From the NCBI RefSeq assembly GCF_003473485.1, contig NC_053046.1, positions 12,720,001-12,784,000 on the forward strand: a stretch of DNA of 64,000 nucleotides, in the 5' to 3' direction. Positions 25,855-36,686 of the stretch are shown in pieces. The notes beneath the pieces were generated by a model, which saw only the letters and a program-made list of their open reading frames with translations, did no database searches and was not told the DNA's origin. Position 1 is the first letter of the stretch. Each line of letters starts with the position of its first letter. The DNA is from Medicago truncatula. Lineage: Eukaryota > Streptophyta > Magnoliopsida > Fabales > Fabaceae. Both the position numbers and the translations under genes were made by a program.

Positions 25855-25880
25855 ATATATATATATATATATATATATAT
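25855..25880. repeat. (AT)13 microsatellite next to the RPC10 stop codon
   Basis: Pure AT tract beginning eight bases downstream of the RPC10 stop on the transcribed strand. Confidence 0.95.
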
Positions 25881-25888
25881 GTTGCATC

Positions 25889-27620
25889 TCACTCCTTCCA
25901 CTTGTGGCCACACTTTTCATTCAAGCACTCGTAAAATATTGTTGCAGGTTCATCAGCTGATCGAGTCTGTTGCATGTGATAACTAGCTTGAGGATGGCGA
26001 CAATTTGGGCATGGTACTAGGAGGGAAAAAAATAAGAGGAATGAGTGAGAAAAGGAAGATATAACAATGGAAATAATGATAAAGGAAATAACAAAGAAAC
26101 AAGGATTGCATAATTACTTTATTAAAAAAAAATAAAAATAGGATTGCATAATTATTCTATACCTTAACAAAAACAGTATTACAATTGGCCCATTGGCCCT
26201 CTTTTGTACCAAAAAAAAAAAACAGTATTACAAAAATTAGGGGGATAGTTACTAATCATCTGGTCTGAAAGAAAACATACCAAGGACAAAATCAATCCAA
26301 CTTTTAAAAAAAAAACAGACATCGAGCAGACAAGACGCCTAAATCATGATTCAACTGTTTTAAACCGCTCGAACCAAGACAAAACAGTGGTTGAACCACT
26401 CAAATAACAAAACCATAAACAATGTTAATTCACAATTCAACTGCTCAAACCGTAAATCATGTAAAAAAAGACATCTAAATCATGATTCAACTGTTTTAAA
26501 CCGCTCGAACCAAGACAAACGGTGGTTGAACCGCTCAAATAACAAAACCATAAACAGTGTTAATTCGCGATTCAACTGCTCAAACCGTAAATCATGTAAA
26601 AGAAAAGCATAATGAAATTGCATGATGAAAAGCAAGACAAACTTAGTGCAAGGAAAATAAACTTAAAAGTTCCTATCAGGAGTTGACTCAACAGTTCCTA
26701 TTAGAAGTTGATAATCCAAACTGAAACATGCAAACTCACAAAGAAAACCATACCACGACTTCACTTCCCTACTTCTTAAAGCTCGTAAATATAGCTGAGC
26801 ACACCGTCTTTAAAACCAAATCAAACAAATTTGATATGTATTGGCAGGTACAAATTAAGCTATATCAGACAGCTTATATATATGGTAAAAGTATTGCTGG
26901 TTTAGATTTGGCTTCACATTTTGACATTTAAAGTTTAAACCTTCAAAATATAGTGGGTGACCTCAACAGTGCTAGAAAAAAATAAACAAGCTTGCCTTAC
27001 ACTAAACTAAATCCCCGTTTATCCCTTTGCATTAGATTACATTCAACTCAAGTGAAGATCTTTAGTTAATAAGATAAGAGGGGTAATCCCAAATATTTAT
27101 CTTCAGAGCCCAATCACTAAAAACAGATCGTATCATCTCCAACGACCAATAAAACAGTTCGGCCAATTGATATAATTATTTCAAAAATAAACATAAACTA
27201 GTATTGATTGATATTTGATTATCCAAGTAAACAGGTCCACGATGAGCTAAAGAAGGATGATTGACAAAAATTGTCGTGAGAAAAGTAAAAGAAAAGTAGT
27301 ACCGTCGGCTTTTGGTTTATTTTTGTTGATCTCATGATGGGAGATAATAGGGTCAATCCCCTTCCTAACCAGCATCTGTCTTCTCTTAATCTTAACCTGT
27401 AAAGTAAAAAAACATGATGAAATGGGTTGAATTGAAGGTAACTGGCTGGTACTAGAAAATGGAAAATAGAAGAAGAGTACATAACATAACATACCCCTTT
27501 CTCGATTCGGCAAATATATGGACAAGTGAGGCAATAAAACCTTGTGGGATGAAATTTGTCGTGACTCGAATTGGGTAGTTCAAGCATCAGCATGCTCCCG
27601 CACATAGGGCAAAACTCCAT
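25889..27620 (-). CDS. RPC10: RNA polymerase III subunit RPC10 (C11/POLR3K-like), three exons
   Basis: Exons on the minus strand are 27620-27495, 27396-27303 and 26016-25889, giving 115 residues. The splice sites are GGG|GTATGT to TTTACAG|GTT (phase 0) and GACG|GTACTA to CCTCCTAG|TACC (phase 1), and the frame stays open throughout. Exon 1 begins MEFCPMCGS and supplies the N-terminal ribbon CPxCG...CxTCPY. Exon 2 holds the linker VKIKRRQMLVRKG. Exon 3 holds the C-terminal TFIIS-like ribbon CPNCRHPQA...TRSADEPATIFYEC...CGHKW, including the RSADEP acidic hairpin that in this family stimulates Pol III transcript cleavage and termination. Family length is about 106-110 residues; the extra residues here lie between the first two cysteine pairs (NSSHDKFHPT). 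It acts in the nucleus as part of Pol III. Intron 2 is 1.29 kb and holds a tandem repeat. The 3' end abuts a microsatellite and MITE. Confidence 0.92.
26341..26607. repeat. Two tandem 136-bp units in RPC10 intron 2
   Basis: AAATCATGATTCAACTGTTTT...AACCGCTCGAACCAAGAC begins at 26341 and again at 26477 and continues through ...GCTCAAACCGTAAATCATG. The apparent 73-codon Asn/Ser-rich frame across it is a by-product of the repeat. Confidence 0.9.
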
Positions 27621-27670
27621 CTTCACAACACAATCAACGTCAAAATATTTGAATTCTCGATACTAAACAA

Positions 27671-27907
27671 CTAGTAAATTATAGGTGTATTAAAATGATT
27701 CAAAACACCAACTAAAGGCACTGAATTACTGATTGAACTGGATTCAACAGGATGAATTGGTCGCATTACTTGGTCTCTATAAATATTTTGCCTTGGTAAT
27801 ACTAACATGTCCTGGGGATCGTGGCGGCCGAAGAAGAATACAACGGTGGTCGTGAAAACAAGACCTAATATATGCAATAAAATATTAGACGTGGGAAGAC
27901 CAGCCAT
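27671..27907 (-). CDS. Possible 78-residue single-TM protein in the RPC10 leader (unrecognised)
   Basis: An open frame starting MAGLPTSN, followed by a hydrophobic segment (ILLHILGLVFTTTVVFFF, residues about 9-26) and then GRHDPQDMLVLPRQ. It starts 12 bases after a good acceptor (TTCACTTCTTAG at about 27920) and stops 50 bases before the RPC10 start. I do not recognise the family. It could be a separate small membrane protein read from a two-cistron mRNA, the first coding exon of another splice form, or chance. The first half has codon-like composition; the second half (after IYRDQ, where GTAATG could be a donor) is less convincing. Confidence 0.35.
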   Translation of the reverse strand: MAGLPTSNILLHILGLVFTTTVVFFFGRHDPQDMLVLPRQNIYRDQVMRPIHPVESSSISNSVPLVGVLNHFNTPIIY

Positions 27908-28233
27908 CAGATGATCCAACTAAGAAGTGAATGTTACACAATGCTAGCATCATAGCAGTTTCAGTATAAGAAATGACTCAAAACGAGGGTGAGAAGAGAG
28001 AGGCCGCAGTTTCATTTGGAGAACTAACAATTTCAAAATTTCAAAGAGGAGCGGATCTAGACATTTAGGAACAAGTAAAATTCATCTAATCGACATTCAC
28101 ATGACAAAGCACAATTAAATGTTGAAATTTGGGTTATTTATCATAATTAATATGACAGATGACAAATTTACAAAGCAATTTTCCAATTCCCAATTCTAAA
28201 AGAAGCAGCAATTGGAGAATGAATTGGCTTACC

Positions 28234-28385
28234 TTAGAGAGAGTGAGCAGGCAGCAGCTGAGAAGCACCAGCGGGCAGGGGCTTACGCGAGAGAGAGCTG
28301 TTGTTGAGACTGGCGGCAGTGTGTGTGGTTAGGGGGTGAGAGAGAGACTCGCGAGGAGGGACAACACAAGAGAGAAGAATTGTTT
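28234..28385 (-). other. Probable 5' UTR exon of the RPC10 locus
   Basis: A CT-rich, non-AUG block on the minus strand (CTCTCTCTCACCCCC, GCTGCTGCCTGCTCACTCTCTC) ends at CTCTAAG|GTAAGC, a near-perfect donor with exon end at about 28233. This is how a plant transcription start and leader exon usually look. It could join the acceptor near 27920 or the AG just before the RPC10 ATG (GTGAAG|ATGG). The start site itself is not visible. Confidence 0.5.
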
Positions 28386-28389
28386 TGAT

Positions 28390-29030
28390 TCTTCACTTCA
28401 CATATTGTGTTTTCCAAAAGAGGAAAGACTATGATTCATTTCCAAAATATTTTTGTTTACAATGATTTTTTATTTTTTATTTTTTAAGAGAGTTTACATT
28501 GAATCTTAACAACCCTCCTTATTTATATTAATTTTCAATTAGTTATAATTTTTTACACAGATGACTTTAGAGGTGGTCACCAATAGAGATTCTGCAACAA
28601 TTTATTGTATTCTTATTGAATTTAAAAATAAAAATAAAAACAATTTCAATTTAATTTTTATAACATTCAACCTCCAAACACCTACAAAATATATCTTTAA
28701 AAAATTATTAAAAATATTTCCTAATTCAAAATAATAATAATAAAAATACTTGAATACTAATCATTATTTTTTTGACGAAGTGAATACTAATTGTTTTTGT
28801 TGAACTTGAATTCTATGGAGATGCATGAACTTATCTAAAGAATGGGAGGAAGTGATGATTAAATTCGTCCTTCAAGTCATACATTGTTATATAATGAACA
28901 TATATACTTTTTTTTGAGGGATCGGATAATGAACATATATACTATTCCCCTGTCAATCACATATGGTATTGAAAAAAATGATATATGCAGTAATCACATA
29001 TGGTATTGAATGTTGGCAGGATGCAAGTTT
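28390..29030. other. No gene seen; likely promoter side of RPC10
   Basis: AT-rich non-coding sequence upstream of the putative leader exon. Short direct repeats of AATGAACATATATACT occur near 28895 and 28930. Confidence 0.5.
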
Positions 29031-29715
29031 GAGTAATGTTTTGCATCAGAAGTTGCTAAGCCAACAAACTGTCGAGGAAGTGATTTCTGATATATGCAAC
29101 TAAGAGTGACTGATTGCAGGGCAGGTTGCTGCTATATTATGGCCTCTTTGGTGTGGAGTAGCATTAAATTGGATGAAATTCAATCGGGGACACAAGTGAT
29201 TGGTATCCAATTCATTCATATGAGGAAAAACAGGCTTGATGATAATCGTTGTGGTAGTAGTATACAACATGAGCACAATTGGGTGAAACCGAATTATGGC
29301 CAGGTGAAATGCAATGTCGATGCAGTTTTTTCGATAACGCATTTATAACAAGTCCAACTTGTTGTTCGGGTGACATCAATGGATTCTTTGCGATGACAAA
29401 AACAACTTGGAAATGTGTATGAATGTCAACAATGATAGGTGAATTTGTTGCTTTCCTTGATGCGTTTCAATTCATGAGCAGTTTCAGACAGACATGTGTA
29501 ATTTTTTAAAATGTTTATCAAATTCTTGTGAAGACCATCCGACAATGATCTACTAGAGTATCTGATTTAGTTCTTCAATTTCTAGTATTTTAGCTAATCC
29601 TAACTTTGAAGTAAAGTCTTTTAAGCAACAAACAAATATGATTGTTTATATTCTTGCAAAGACGGTAATTTCTTAGACCAATCACCTTGTGTTTGTGTTT
29701 GTTCCTTATTATTAA
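29030..29715 (+). pseudogene. Fossil LINE RNase H region
   Basis: Frames broken by stops retain the plant L1-type RNase H layout: a Trp/Ser-rich linker, then WVKPNYGQVKCNVDAVFS (29280-29335), matching the KPxxGxxKCNxDA start of the domain, followed by decayed sequence up to a LINE-like end ATTATTAATGATAC. There are no target duplications and it is heavily eroded. Confidence 0.6.
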
Positions 29716-29729
29716 TGATACTAGTTACA

Positions 29730-29750
29730 AACCCGTGCTTCGCACGGGTT
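29730..29750. repeat. Perfect GC-rich hairpin AACCCGTGC-TTC-GCACGGGTT
   Basis: Nine-bp arms and a three-base loop, immediately preceded by ACTAGTTACA. This kind of CCCGTGC/GCACGGG motif marks the end of a common class of plant repeats (recollection). It stands out in very AT-rich surroundings. Confidence 0.7.
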
Positions 29751-30773
29751 GAATAATGTATCTTGTAAAAAATTTGTTCAAAAAAAAAATGTGCAAATTA
29801 ATGAATATTGCACAAACTCGGATATTCTAAATAAATCACTTTTACTGTATTTTAAAAAAAAAACTTTTTTTTTTAGGGATTAAAATAGAAAAATCTTTGT
29901 TATAAAGGAGAAATGAGCAAATTAAGGGAAATAGCTGCATTTTCCTAAGAAATTGTTGTCGTTCATAAATGACAATCTAATGAAGAACCACAATGATTTC
30001 TTAAAAAAAATTACATCTATAAGAACATTATAATCAAAGAAAACACGTAAATAAATTAAAGCACATAACTATACAATATAAAACGTCAGTTTTGAACTTT
30101 CCATCTTGAATTTTCTTAAATAACTTAAAGCGAAATTCATGAGTAACAATGTCAGTTAACTTGTCATACTTCTACACCTTTGTACCAGAAGCAAAAACAA
30201 CATTAATGTCCAATCCAAGAATCCACACATAAAAATAGAAATAGAAATACAAAAACAAATAAAACAAATATGATTTGGACAATTGGAAAATAGGATTTGG
30301 AGTCCTTTGATTCTCATTACTACTAGTCACAATCCAAGAATCCAGCACTCCAAATCCTATTTTTCAAATGTCCAAATCATTTTTGAGATCCTTAATGTAG
30401 TCATAATCCTTTGACATTGAAAGTCCTATATGGAAATACAATAATATATCATTTAATTTTATTCCATTTGTTCATTCTCATATCGAAAGAATCTAACATA
30501 TTTCTATGTGATCAATTTTTGTATCATGAAATCAACGTGAACTTAAATGCACAAAATTCTGTATCATCAACTTTCTTGACCTCAATGATGTGACCAAAAC
30601 AAATTTTCACCAATTTTTCAATGATCAATGATATAGGAAAAAATTAACCAAATATGAAAATTGTTACAGCTTTAGGATTACTCACAAAAACTAAAATAAA
30701 CCACATACATCAATTTTTCAACTACAGTACCAGAAGGTAAATTAACAATTGTGTCAAAACCTTACCACTGAAG
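29751..30773. other. No gene; contains a foldback
   Basis: AT-rich sequence without genes, apart from the inverted repeat at 30270-30380. Confidence 0.5.
30270..30380. repeat. Compact inverted repeat (34-bp arms, 43-base loop)
   Basis: Left arm ATGATTTGGACAATTGGAAAA... (30270-30303) pairs with 30347-30380 with two or three mismatches. The size suits a MITE-derived hairpin or small-RNA precursor. Confidence 0.8.
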
Positions 30774-30778
30774 GAAAA

Positions 30779-32089
30779 TCGAATTCAAAACAGAATAAGC
30801 AGCGGATAAAAATTTTCAATTTTCTTTCCTTGGATCATTACGAATTACACATGAATCAGTGATCCGATTGTTACCTCGAAGTGTGGAATCTGAAAGCTGA
30901 AAACTGGAAACTGGAATCACGATCACAACAAAGCAGCAGCAAAGCCTCTACAAGTCCAAACGAACAGTGCTCCTCCAAAACTCGGTGCTAGCCAAGGAAT
31001 CAGAAGTTTCAGAGAGCTAAGGTTTCTCAAAAATGTGCAACCTCAAACTTCAGTAATAGGGTTCTATTTATAGAACTCCTTGTGTGCTCTGCAAGTCAGA
31101 AGCCACTATTGGGCTTCAGTAAGCCCAATAACTTGTTTAGTAATTCTGCTAACTAATTAACGTTATTTACTAAACGCACCCTTATATAAGTCATACTTAT
31201 ATATTTCTCTTTTGACTGTTATTTGTGTGTGACAAGAATGTCAAGTGATCTGACGAAACCTTTTTCATGATAATAATTATGTGTACAATTACTCCTTTGT
31301 CTCGATATCTTTATTGACCCCAATGCATAGATATTGTCACCCTTGTATAGATCAATGTTTATATTTCTTGATTCCGAAATATACTGAATAACGAATAAGT
31401 CCAATATCTCATATTGACTTAGTTCGGCATGGCCATGCAATTTTACAGTCATATTTCATCAAGAGGCCTAAAGATATATCTCCTGTTTATGAGGAGGGAC
31501 AAATCTCATCTACGACACTCATGTCCCTCAACATGATTCATCAAGTACCCATCAACCAACGTTATGGTTATTCTTTTACAGACAACGTTAGAATGGAAAC
31601 AAAGTACTTGAGTCCACATCAAGAGATCATAGTGGTTTCAGGTCTAAGAGCGATATACACTATTATCATTGTGAGAAAATCTTATGACAATTAATCTCAT
31701 AACGTACTATGTAGTATTCTCACGGTGGGTCTATCCAATATAAATATTACTCCTAATATTTATACATATGTATAGACTTAATATCTCATATCTATAACCC
31801 ATGAGATGTGGTCATCAGTCTACATACATAGTAGTCTCGACGCTTTATTATTATCCTAATTATATTAAAGCTTGACTACGGATACATTTAAGAATAGTGT
31901 TCTTTATGATAATGTAATCTCATGATTAAGTCACAATTAATATATTATTACACGAACTATCTATTTTAAGGACTTTATTAACATTACTATAAATATAATA
32001 AAGAGTGTCATATATTATTCAATAATAAAAATCATGATACATAAGATAAGTTTAACATAAACTATTGGCCTCTAGGGCTTACACCAGCA
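30779..32089 (-). repeat. Probable solo LTR
   Basis: On the minus strand it starts TGCTGGTGTAAGCCCTAG and ends TTCGATTTTCCTTCA, so TG...CA holds. A TATA box (CTTATATAAGG, about 31182-31191) lies in mid-element with a leader-like region after it. The flanking 5-mers ACCAC and ATATA do not match, so one boundary may be wrong or the copy recombined. No internal domain is seen. Confidence 0.5.
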
Positions 32090-32224
32090 ATATACAGGTG
32101 CAATATATATAAGTATAATTTTTTTAGGCATCTATACCTTTTTTGAAGAAAAGACATCTACAATTTTACTTTTAATTAAAATAAAAAATATTATAAAAAT
32201 AATCATACGTATTATGCAATGCCA

Positions 32225-33005
32225 AAAAAAAAATACGCATTAGCGTAACAAAAAAACCGACACACAAAAAGTATTACTCTAAATGTTAATGTGTGTGTGT
32301 ATATTAGCGAGGTTGAAGAAAGAAAATAAAAATATTTGATATCATTAAATGACAGAGTGAATAAAAATATTTGTGAGGTTGTGATAATTAAACGATATTG
32401 AAATTAAATATATAAGTGATAAAAAGATAATAAAATTCCTTTGAAAAAAGGTAGAAAAATTAAGAGGAACATCCTTAAACAAAATTAAATGGAACGGTTC
32501 AAAAAAAAATTAAATGGAAGAAAAAACATATTGAAATATAATATTAAAAAATAAAAGAATAGGTTCCCAATGTGAATTGAAGATAGATGCTTCTGAAATA
32601 AATTATCGAGAAGTAAACCAAGTTGTTTGGACTCCAGTGGCAAGGAGCTCCTTCCAAGGACGTACCCGGGGAATACCGGGTTCGATTCCGAGGAGGAACA
32701 ACGCTTGACCAGTGTGCATGCTTCTACGCATGAACCGGATTAGTCGCCCACCTTTGGTGGGTCAGAAACCGGTGCGAAAGCCAAAAAAGAATAAAAATTG
32801 TCGAGAAGTAGTTTTGTGAAGTATCATTCAATAACTTTTGCCCAAAGCTCATTCTATTCAATTTTATGCATTAAAAAAAGTACCTTTTTTAATAAGTACT
32901 AATTGATTTTGTATTTGGCTTAACTTCTCCTTAAAAATATAGAGAAGTTGAAAAACAACCGGGTCAAACAATATCTTAATCTCCTACAACGGCGGTGTAG
33001 ATAGC
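32225..33005. repeat. Tandem duplication, copy 1 (holds a SINE)
   Basis: Aligns along its length with 33021-33603, e.g. GTGAATAAAAATATTTGTGAGG and GATATTGAAATTAAATATAT. The extra length is the SINE at 32616-32795. Small indels and substitutions show an old duplication. Confidence 0.88.
32616..32795 (+). mobile_element. tRNA-derived SINE with matched empty site
   Basis: Promoter-box-like GTGGCAAGGAGCTCC and GGGTTCGATTCC, a GC-rich body with ACCGGATTAGTCGCCCACC and GAAACCGGTGCGAAAGCC, then an A-rich end. Flanks AATTATCGAGAAGTA (32601-32615) and AATTGTCGAGAAGTA (32796-32810) are the target duplication. The single unoccupied site AATTATCGAGAAATA is at 33393-33407 in copy 2. Confidence 0.9.
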
Positions 33006-33020
33006 ACTCAACACAACACT

Positions 33021-33603
33021 AAAAAAAATTATATGCATTATCATAACAAACAAAAAAACAGACAGACGGACATAAAATATTACTCTATACATTAATGTGT
33101 GTGTGTGTGTATTCGTGAGGTTGAAGAAAGGAAATAAAAATATTTGGTATCATTAAATGACAGCGTGAATAAAAATATTTGTGAGGTTGTGATGATTAAA
33201 CGATATTGAAATTAAATATATAAGTGATAAAAAGATAATAAAATTTCTTTGAAAAAAAGATAATAAAATTAAATGGAACGGTTCAAAAAATAAAATAAAA
33301 TAAAATGGAAGAAAAATATATATTGAAATATAATATTAAAAAATAAAAGAAAATGTTCCCAGCGTGAGTTGAAAAGAGGTGTTTGTGAAATAAATTATCG
33401 AGAAATAATTTTTTAAAGTAACTTTCAACAACTTTTTGGCCAAAGCTCATTCCCTTCAATTTTAGGCATTCAAAAATTTTTTTTTTTATTAAGTACTTAA
33501 TTGATATTGCGTTTGGCCTAACTTCTCCTTAAAAACGTAGAGAAGTTGAAAAAAGTCGGGTCAAACGATAACTTAATCTCCCACAACGATAATGTAGAAT
33601 CAA
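33021..33603. repeat. Tandem duplication, copy 2 (empty SINE site)
   Basis: Second copy of the duplicated block, without the SINE. Confidence 0.88.
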
Positions 33604-33814
33604 CTGAATTTAGGTTTATTTTTATTCTTACAAAATAAATATAAAATAAAAAGGAAAATAATATAAAATAAATAAAAAATAAAAAAATAAAAAATAAAAT
33701 AATTTGGATGAGGTGGCACTCACCAAGATTAAGGAGTTATAGAATTACTAAATTGCCCCTTCTAGGGGCAAAATTGTAAATTCATATAGCATCAATTTTA
33801 ATAAATAGAGTTAG

Positions 33815-33835
33815 TAGATAGATAGATAGATAGAT
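33815..33835. repeat. (TAGA)5 microsatellite between duplicated flanks
   Basis: The phrase TTTAATAAATAG-TTAGTAGAT lies on both sides of the tetranucleotide tract (about 33798 and 33835), suggesting slippage or the tail of an inserted element. Confidence 0.8.
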
Positions 33836-33856
33836 TTAATAAATAGTTAGTAGATG

Positions 33857-35508
33857 AATTAAATTTGTATTGGTAAAAAAAAAAACTCAGAGGAAAAAGA
33901 TATGCAGTTGGCAAAGTAATTGACGGTAGAGATTCATTCTTGGTATTCTTGCACACATGTTACGTAATAAGTAGCATTTCTCCCTCAAAAAAAAAAGAAG
34001 TAGCATTTCTCAAAAATGTAAGCTTGTGATAAAAAGAAAAACTGTTACCAAATGTCTCTATTTGCTATACGATTTTATATGTACGTTATAAACTACCCAT
34101 TATAAATTAGCAGTTAGATCTTCCCAAAGAAGGCCTAATCTACTAAAGCATGCCAATGTAATGCATTGATAAAGCATGCCTTCTGAAAAGACACCCCAAT
34201 AATACATCAAAGAAAATCCTTGTCAAAAACAGGCAGAAGCAAAAGTTTTCATGACAAATTGACAATCACTTTCGATGGGGGCAATAATTCTTTTCATACA
34301 TGTTACATCTGTAAAATATAAATTGGTAGTACATGACTTTGTACAAAAAAGAAAACATAAAATTAGTGGTCCATGACTTATTTATGGATTTCCAGAATTC
34401 CGTCAGAATTAGAAAATATCAACGGTTTTAAAATTTCATCATGTGTATTATAGAGAGGATAAATATTGACATTATTGATATCAAAATATTTTATAGTTGT
34501 ATTTAATAACCTAAGTGCAAAATGCATCGTACGACTTTAGCAGAGTTAACAAGATTTTGTCAAAGATGTTGCTGCTTTGTGCCTTTGTTTTCTGTTGTCT
34601 TTGCACGTGGCTTTATCAAACAATTAGAAACTCCAAGATTCAATGGCTTTGACCATTTTGATTTTGTAGATGCTACATGTGGTGGCATTTCACATGAATT
34701 TAATGATTAGATTAATTAAATGAAGAATATATTCTTAACATGCTCTCTCAACAATTATTTATGATTTAAAAAAACTTTTTTGCTTTTTTGATTTGGATAC
34801 AAAAATAAACATTTTATTAAAATAGCTATAACCATAGCTATTCAAAAATTATTTCAAAAGTTTACTAAAGCTTAATAAAAAATAGCAAAATTCAAATAAA
34901 ATTATTCCATTCACTTTGGAGGTTTGAAGTTAAAATTTTACTTTTTTTTTTTGTTGTTGAGGGAATGGTTAAAATTTTACTTCTAAAATATTCATCGCAA
35001 AGAAACAAATATGCTAAATCGTATACTAGGTTTTACTTAAATATGAGGAGTGTCTTTCAAGGACAACCTAATGACAAAGTTGGTAATAACATATACTAAT
35101 TGGGGTGTTAGCAACAATAATGGCAGTGTCAATATTTTTTTTTACTCCGATGTCAAATCTTTTTCTTTCTTTCTCTAAATAGTTTAATTACATACTATAA
35201 GTTGAGAATTTGAAATTTGAATTCTAACTCTTAGTACAAATGTTTATAAAATTTATCAATTGAGTTACACTAATAAGATGATGATATACTTAGATGATCA
35301 TCAATGATCTCTCCTCAATTTTTTAAGTGATCTTCATATGATTATTTTGTATCGAACTTTAATAAGAGAAAAATGTTGTTTCTATACACATAAAAAAAAA
35401 AAAAAAAATTAACTGCTTTAAGTAGGGTTTCAAGTAAACTTGTTAACATTCCTTAAAATAAAAGTAAACTTGTTAACATGATCCTAAGAAATAAAAAAGG
35501 AATTTAGC
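33857..35508. other. No gene seen
   Basis: AT-rich sequence. A 62-codon plus-strand frame at 34522-34710 has no recognisable motif. Confidence 0.55.
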
Positions 35509-35519
35509 TCTATTATGTT

Positions 35520-35662
35520 TTTTTTTTTTTATGTAGATAGACGAAATGGTAAAACCATTATAAACTCACACACACAAGTGGAGGTATTGGGGTTCGAACT
35601 CTGGTGATGGCATCCGACCTAACAATTTCGGCATTTTGCCAGTTGAGCTAGGACTTCTGGAT
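35520..35662 (-). mobile_element. tRNA-derived SINE with exact 11-bp target duplication
   Basis: Minus strand starts near CCAGAAGTCCTAGCTCAACTGG (A box), has B box GAGTTCGAACCCC and ends in A11. TCTATTATGTT is exact at 35509-35519 and 35663-35673. It shares the TCCAC...GTGTGAG...TTTATA layout with the copies at 4760 and 7946. Confidence 0.9.
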
Positions 35663-35673
35663 TCTATTATGTT

Positions 35674-36686
35674 ACTTATATCCATATATGAGAAATAGTT
35701 TCTTTAATATAAACTTTTATGATAATTAAGCATTAACTAAAGTCTAAAAACTTCAAATTTTGAAAAATGATGAGCTTAGTAACATGGTTATCCGGTGAAA
35801 AGCTCAGCAGAAATACCAAAACTCTCTGATAATGTTGGTTTAAGACCTTGTAATATGTTACTCTTCAAAGTTTCGGATATAATTAATAATGTTGACTTGA
35901 GATCTTGAAGTATGTTACTATTCAGAGTCTCAGGTTCGATTGTGTCAATTCAAGTGACCTAGTTTAACATTTAAAAAAAAAATCAAATAAGCCAAATCAT
36001 ATATTAGTAGTTTTTACATAAATATGTGCATTTTAACTTTCATAAGTTTTTTTTTTTTTTTTTAACGAATAAGCATTATCCTTTTAATCTTAAATATTTC
36101 AATTTTTAAAAAAAATGGATCGTGATAATTCAGAGTTTAATTGGATCATAAGTAAATTACAATTAAAAATTGATAGAAAGATTCCAATTCAGATAATAAA
36201 ATAAGATTTGCTTTAAGTCACACTTCATTCACTTTTTTTTATTGCATGCATTATTAAGTAATAATCTTGTTGGGAGTAGGACCATGTCCTCTAATGTTGA
36301 GTTGCTTAGAAGTCCCATTCAAGATGTGAAAACGCTCTCAATGTGTCTTACACCTCTCCATTAGAACCCGTCAATACACAACAACTCCCAACAATCACAT
36401 TCACCTTTTTAATACTAATTCATTAAAATACACACCACAACAATAAATTATTAAATTCTGTCAAAAATGACCAATGGTTTACTCGTTATTTTGAATCTGA
36501 ACATGTACCAAATCATAAAAACAAGCCCCGCTGACGAAATTAGACTAATAGACAACACAAATGGTAGTTACCTGACTCTAGTAAATATTTTGTCTCGAAT
36601 TATATCAAATGTGTATGAAAAAAATATGCTAAAAGATGTTAACTCTTTAAATAGATCTTTGTTAGTGAGAAATTGATCTTCACACA
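35674..36686. other. No gene seen
   Basis: AT-rich sequence with T-runs near 36046-36063. A phrase beginning TTGAGATCTTG/TTAAGACCTTG with ...ATGTTACT repeats near 35838 and 35893. Confidence 0.5.

Noticed and set aside
26391..26612. 73-codon Asn/Ser-rich frame
   Set aside because: It is two copies of a 136-bp tandem repeat inside RPC10 intron 2, with no independent start or splice context.
27219..27494. Continuation of the RPC10 exon 1 frame to 135 residues
   Set aside because: Similarity to the family stops exactly at the GTATGT donor and resumes at the exon 2 acceptor, so the rest is intron read-through.
32640..32790. Possible tRNA or riboswitch-like structured RNA
   Set aside because: Boxes, tail and flanking duplication identify it as a SINE; the empty site in the neighbouring duplicate confirms it.
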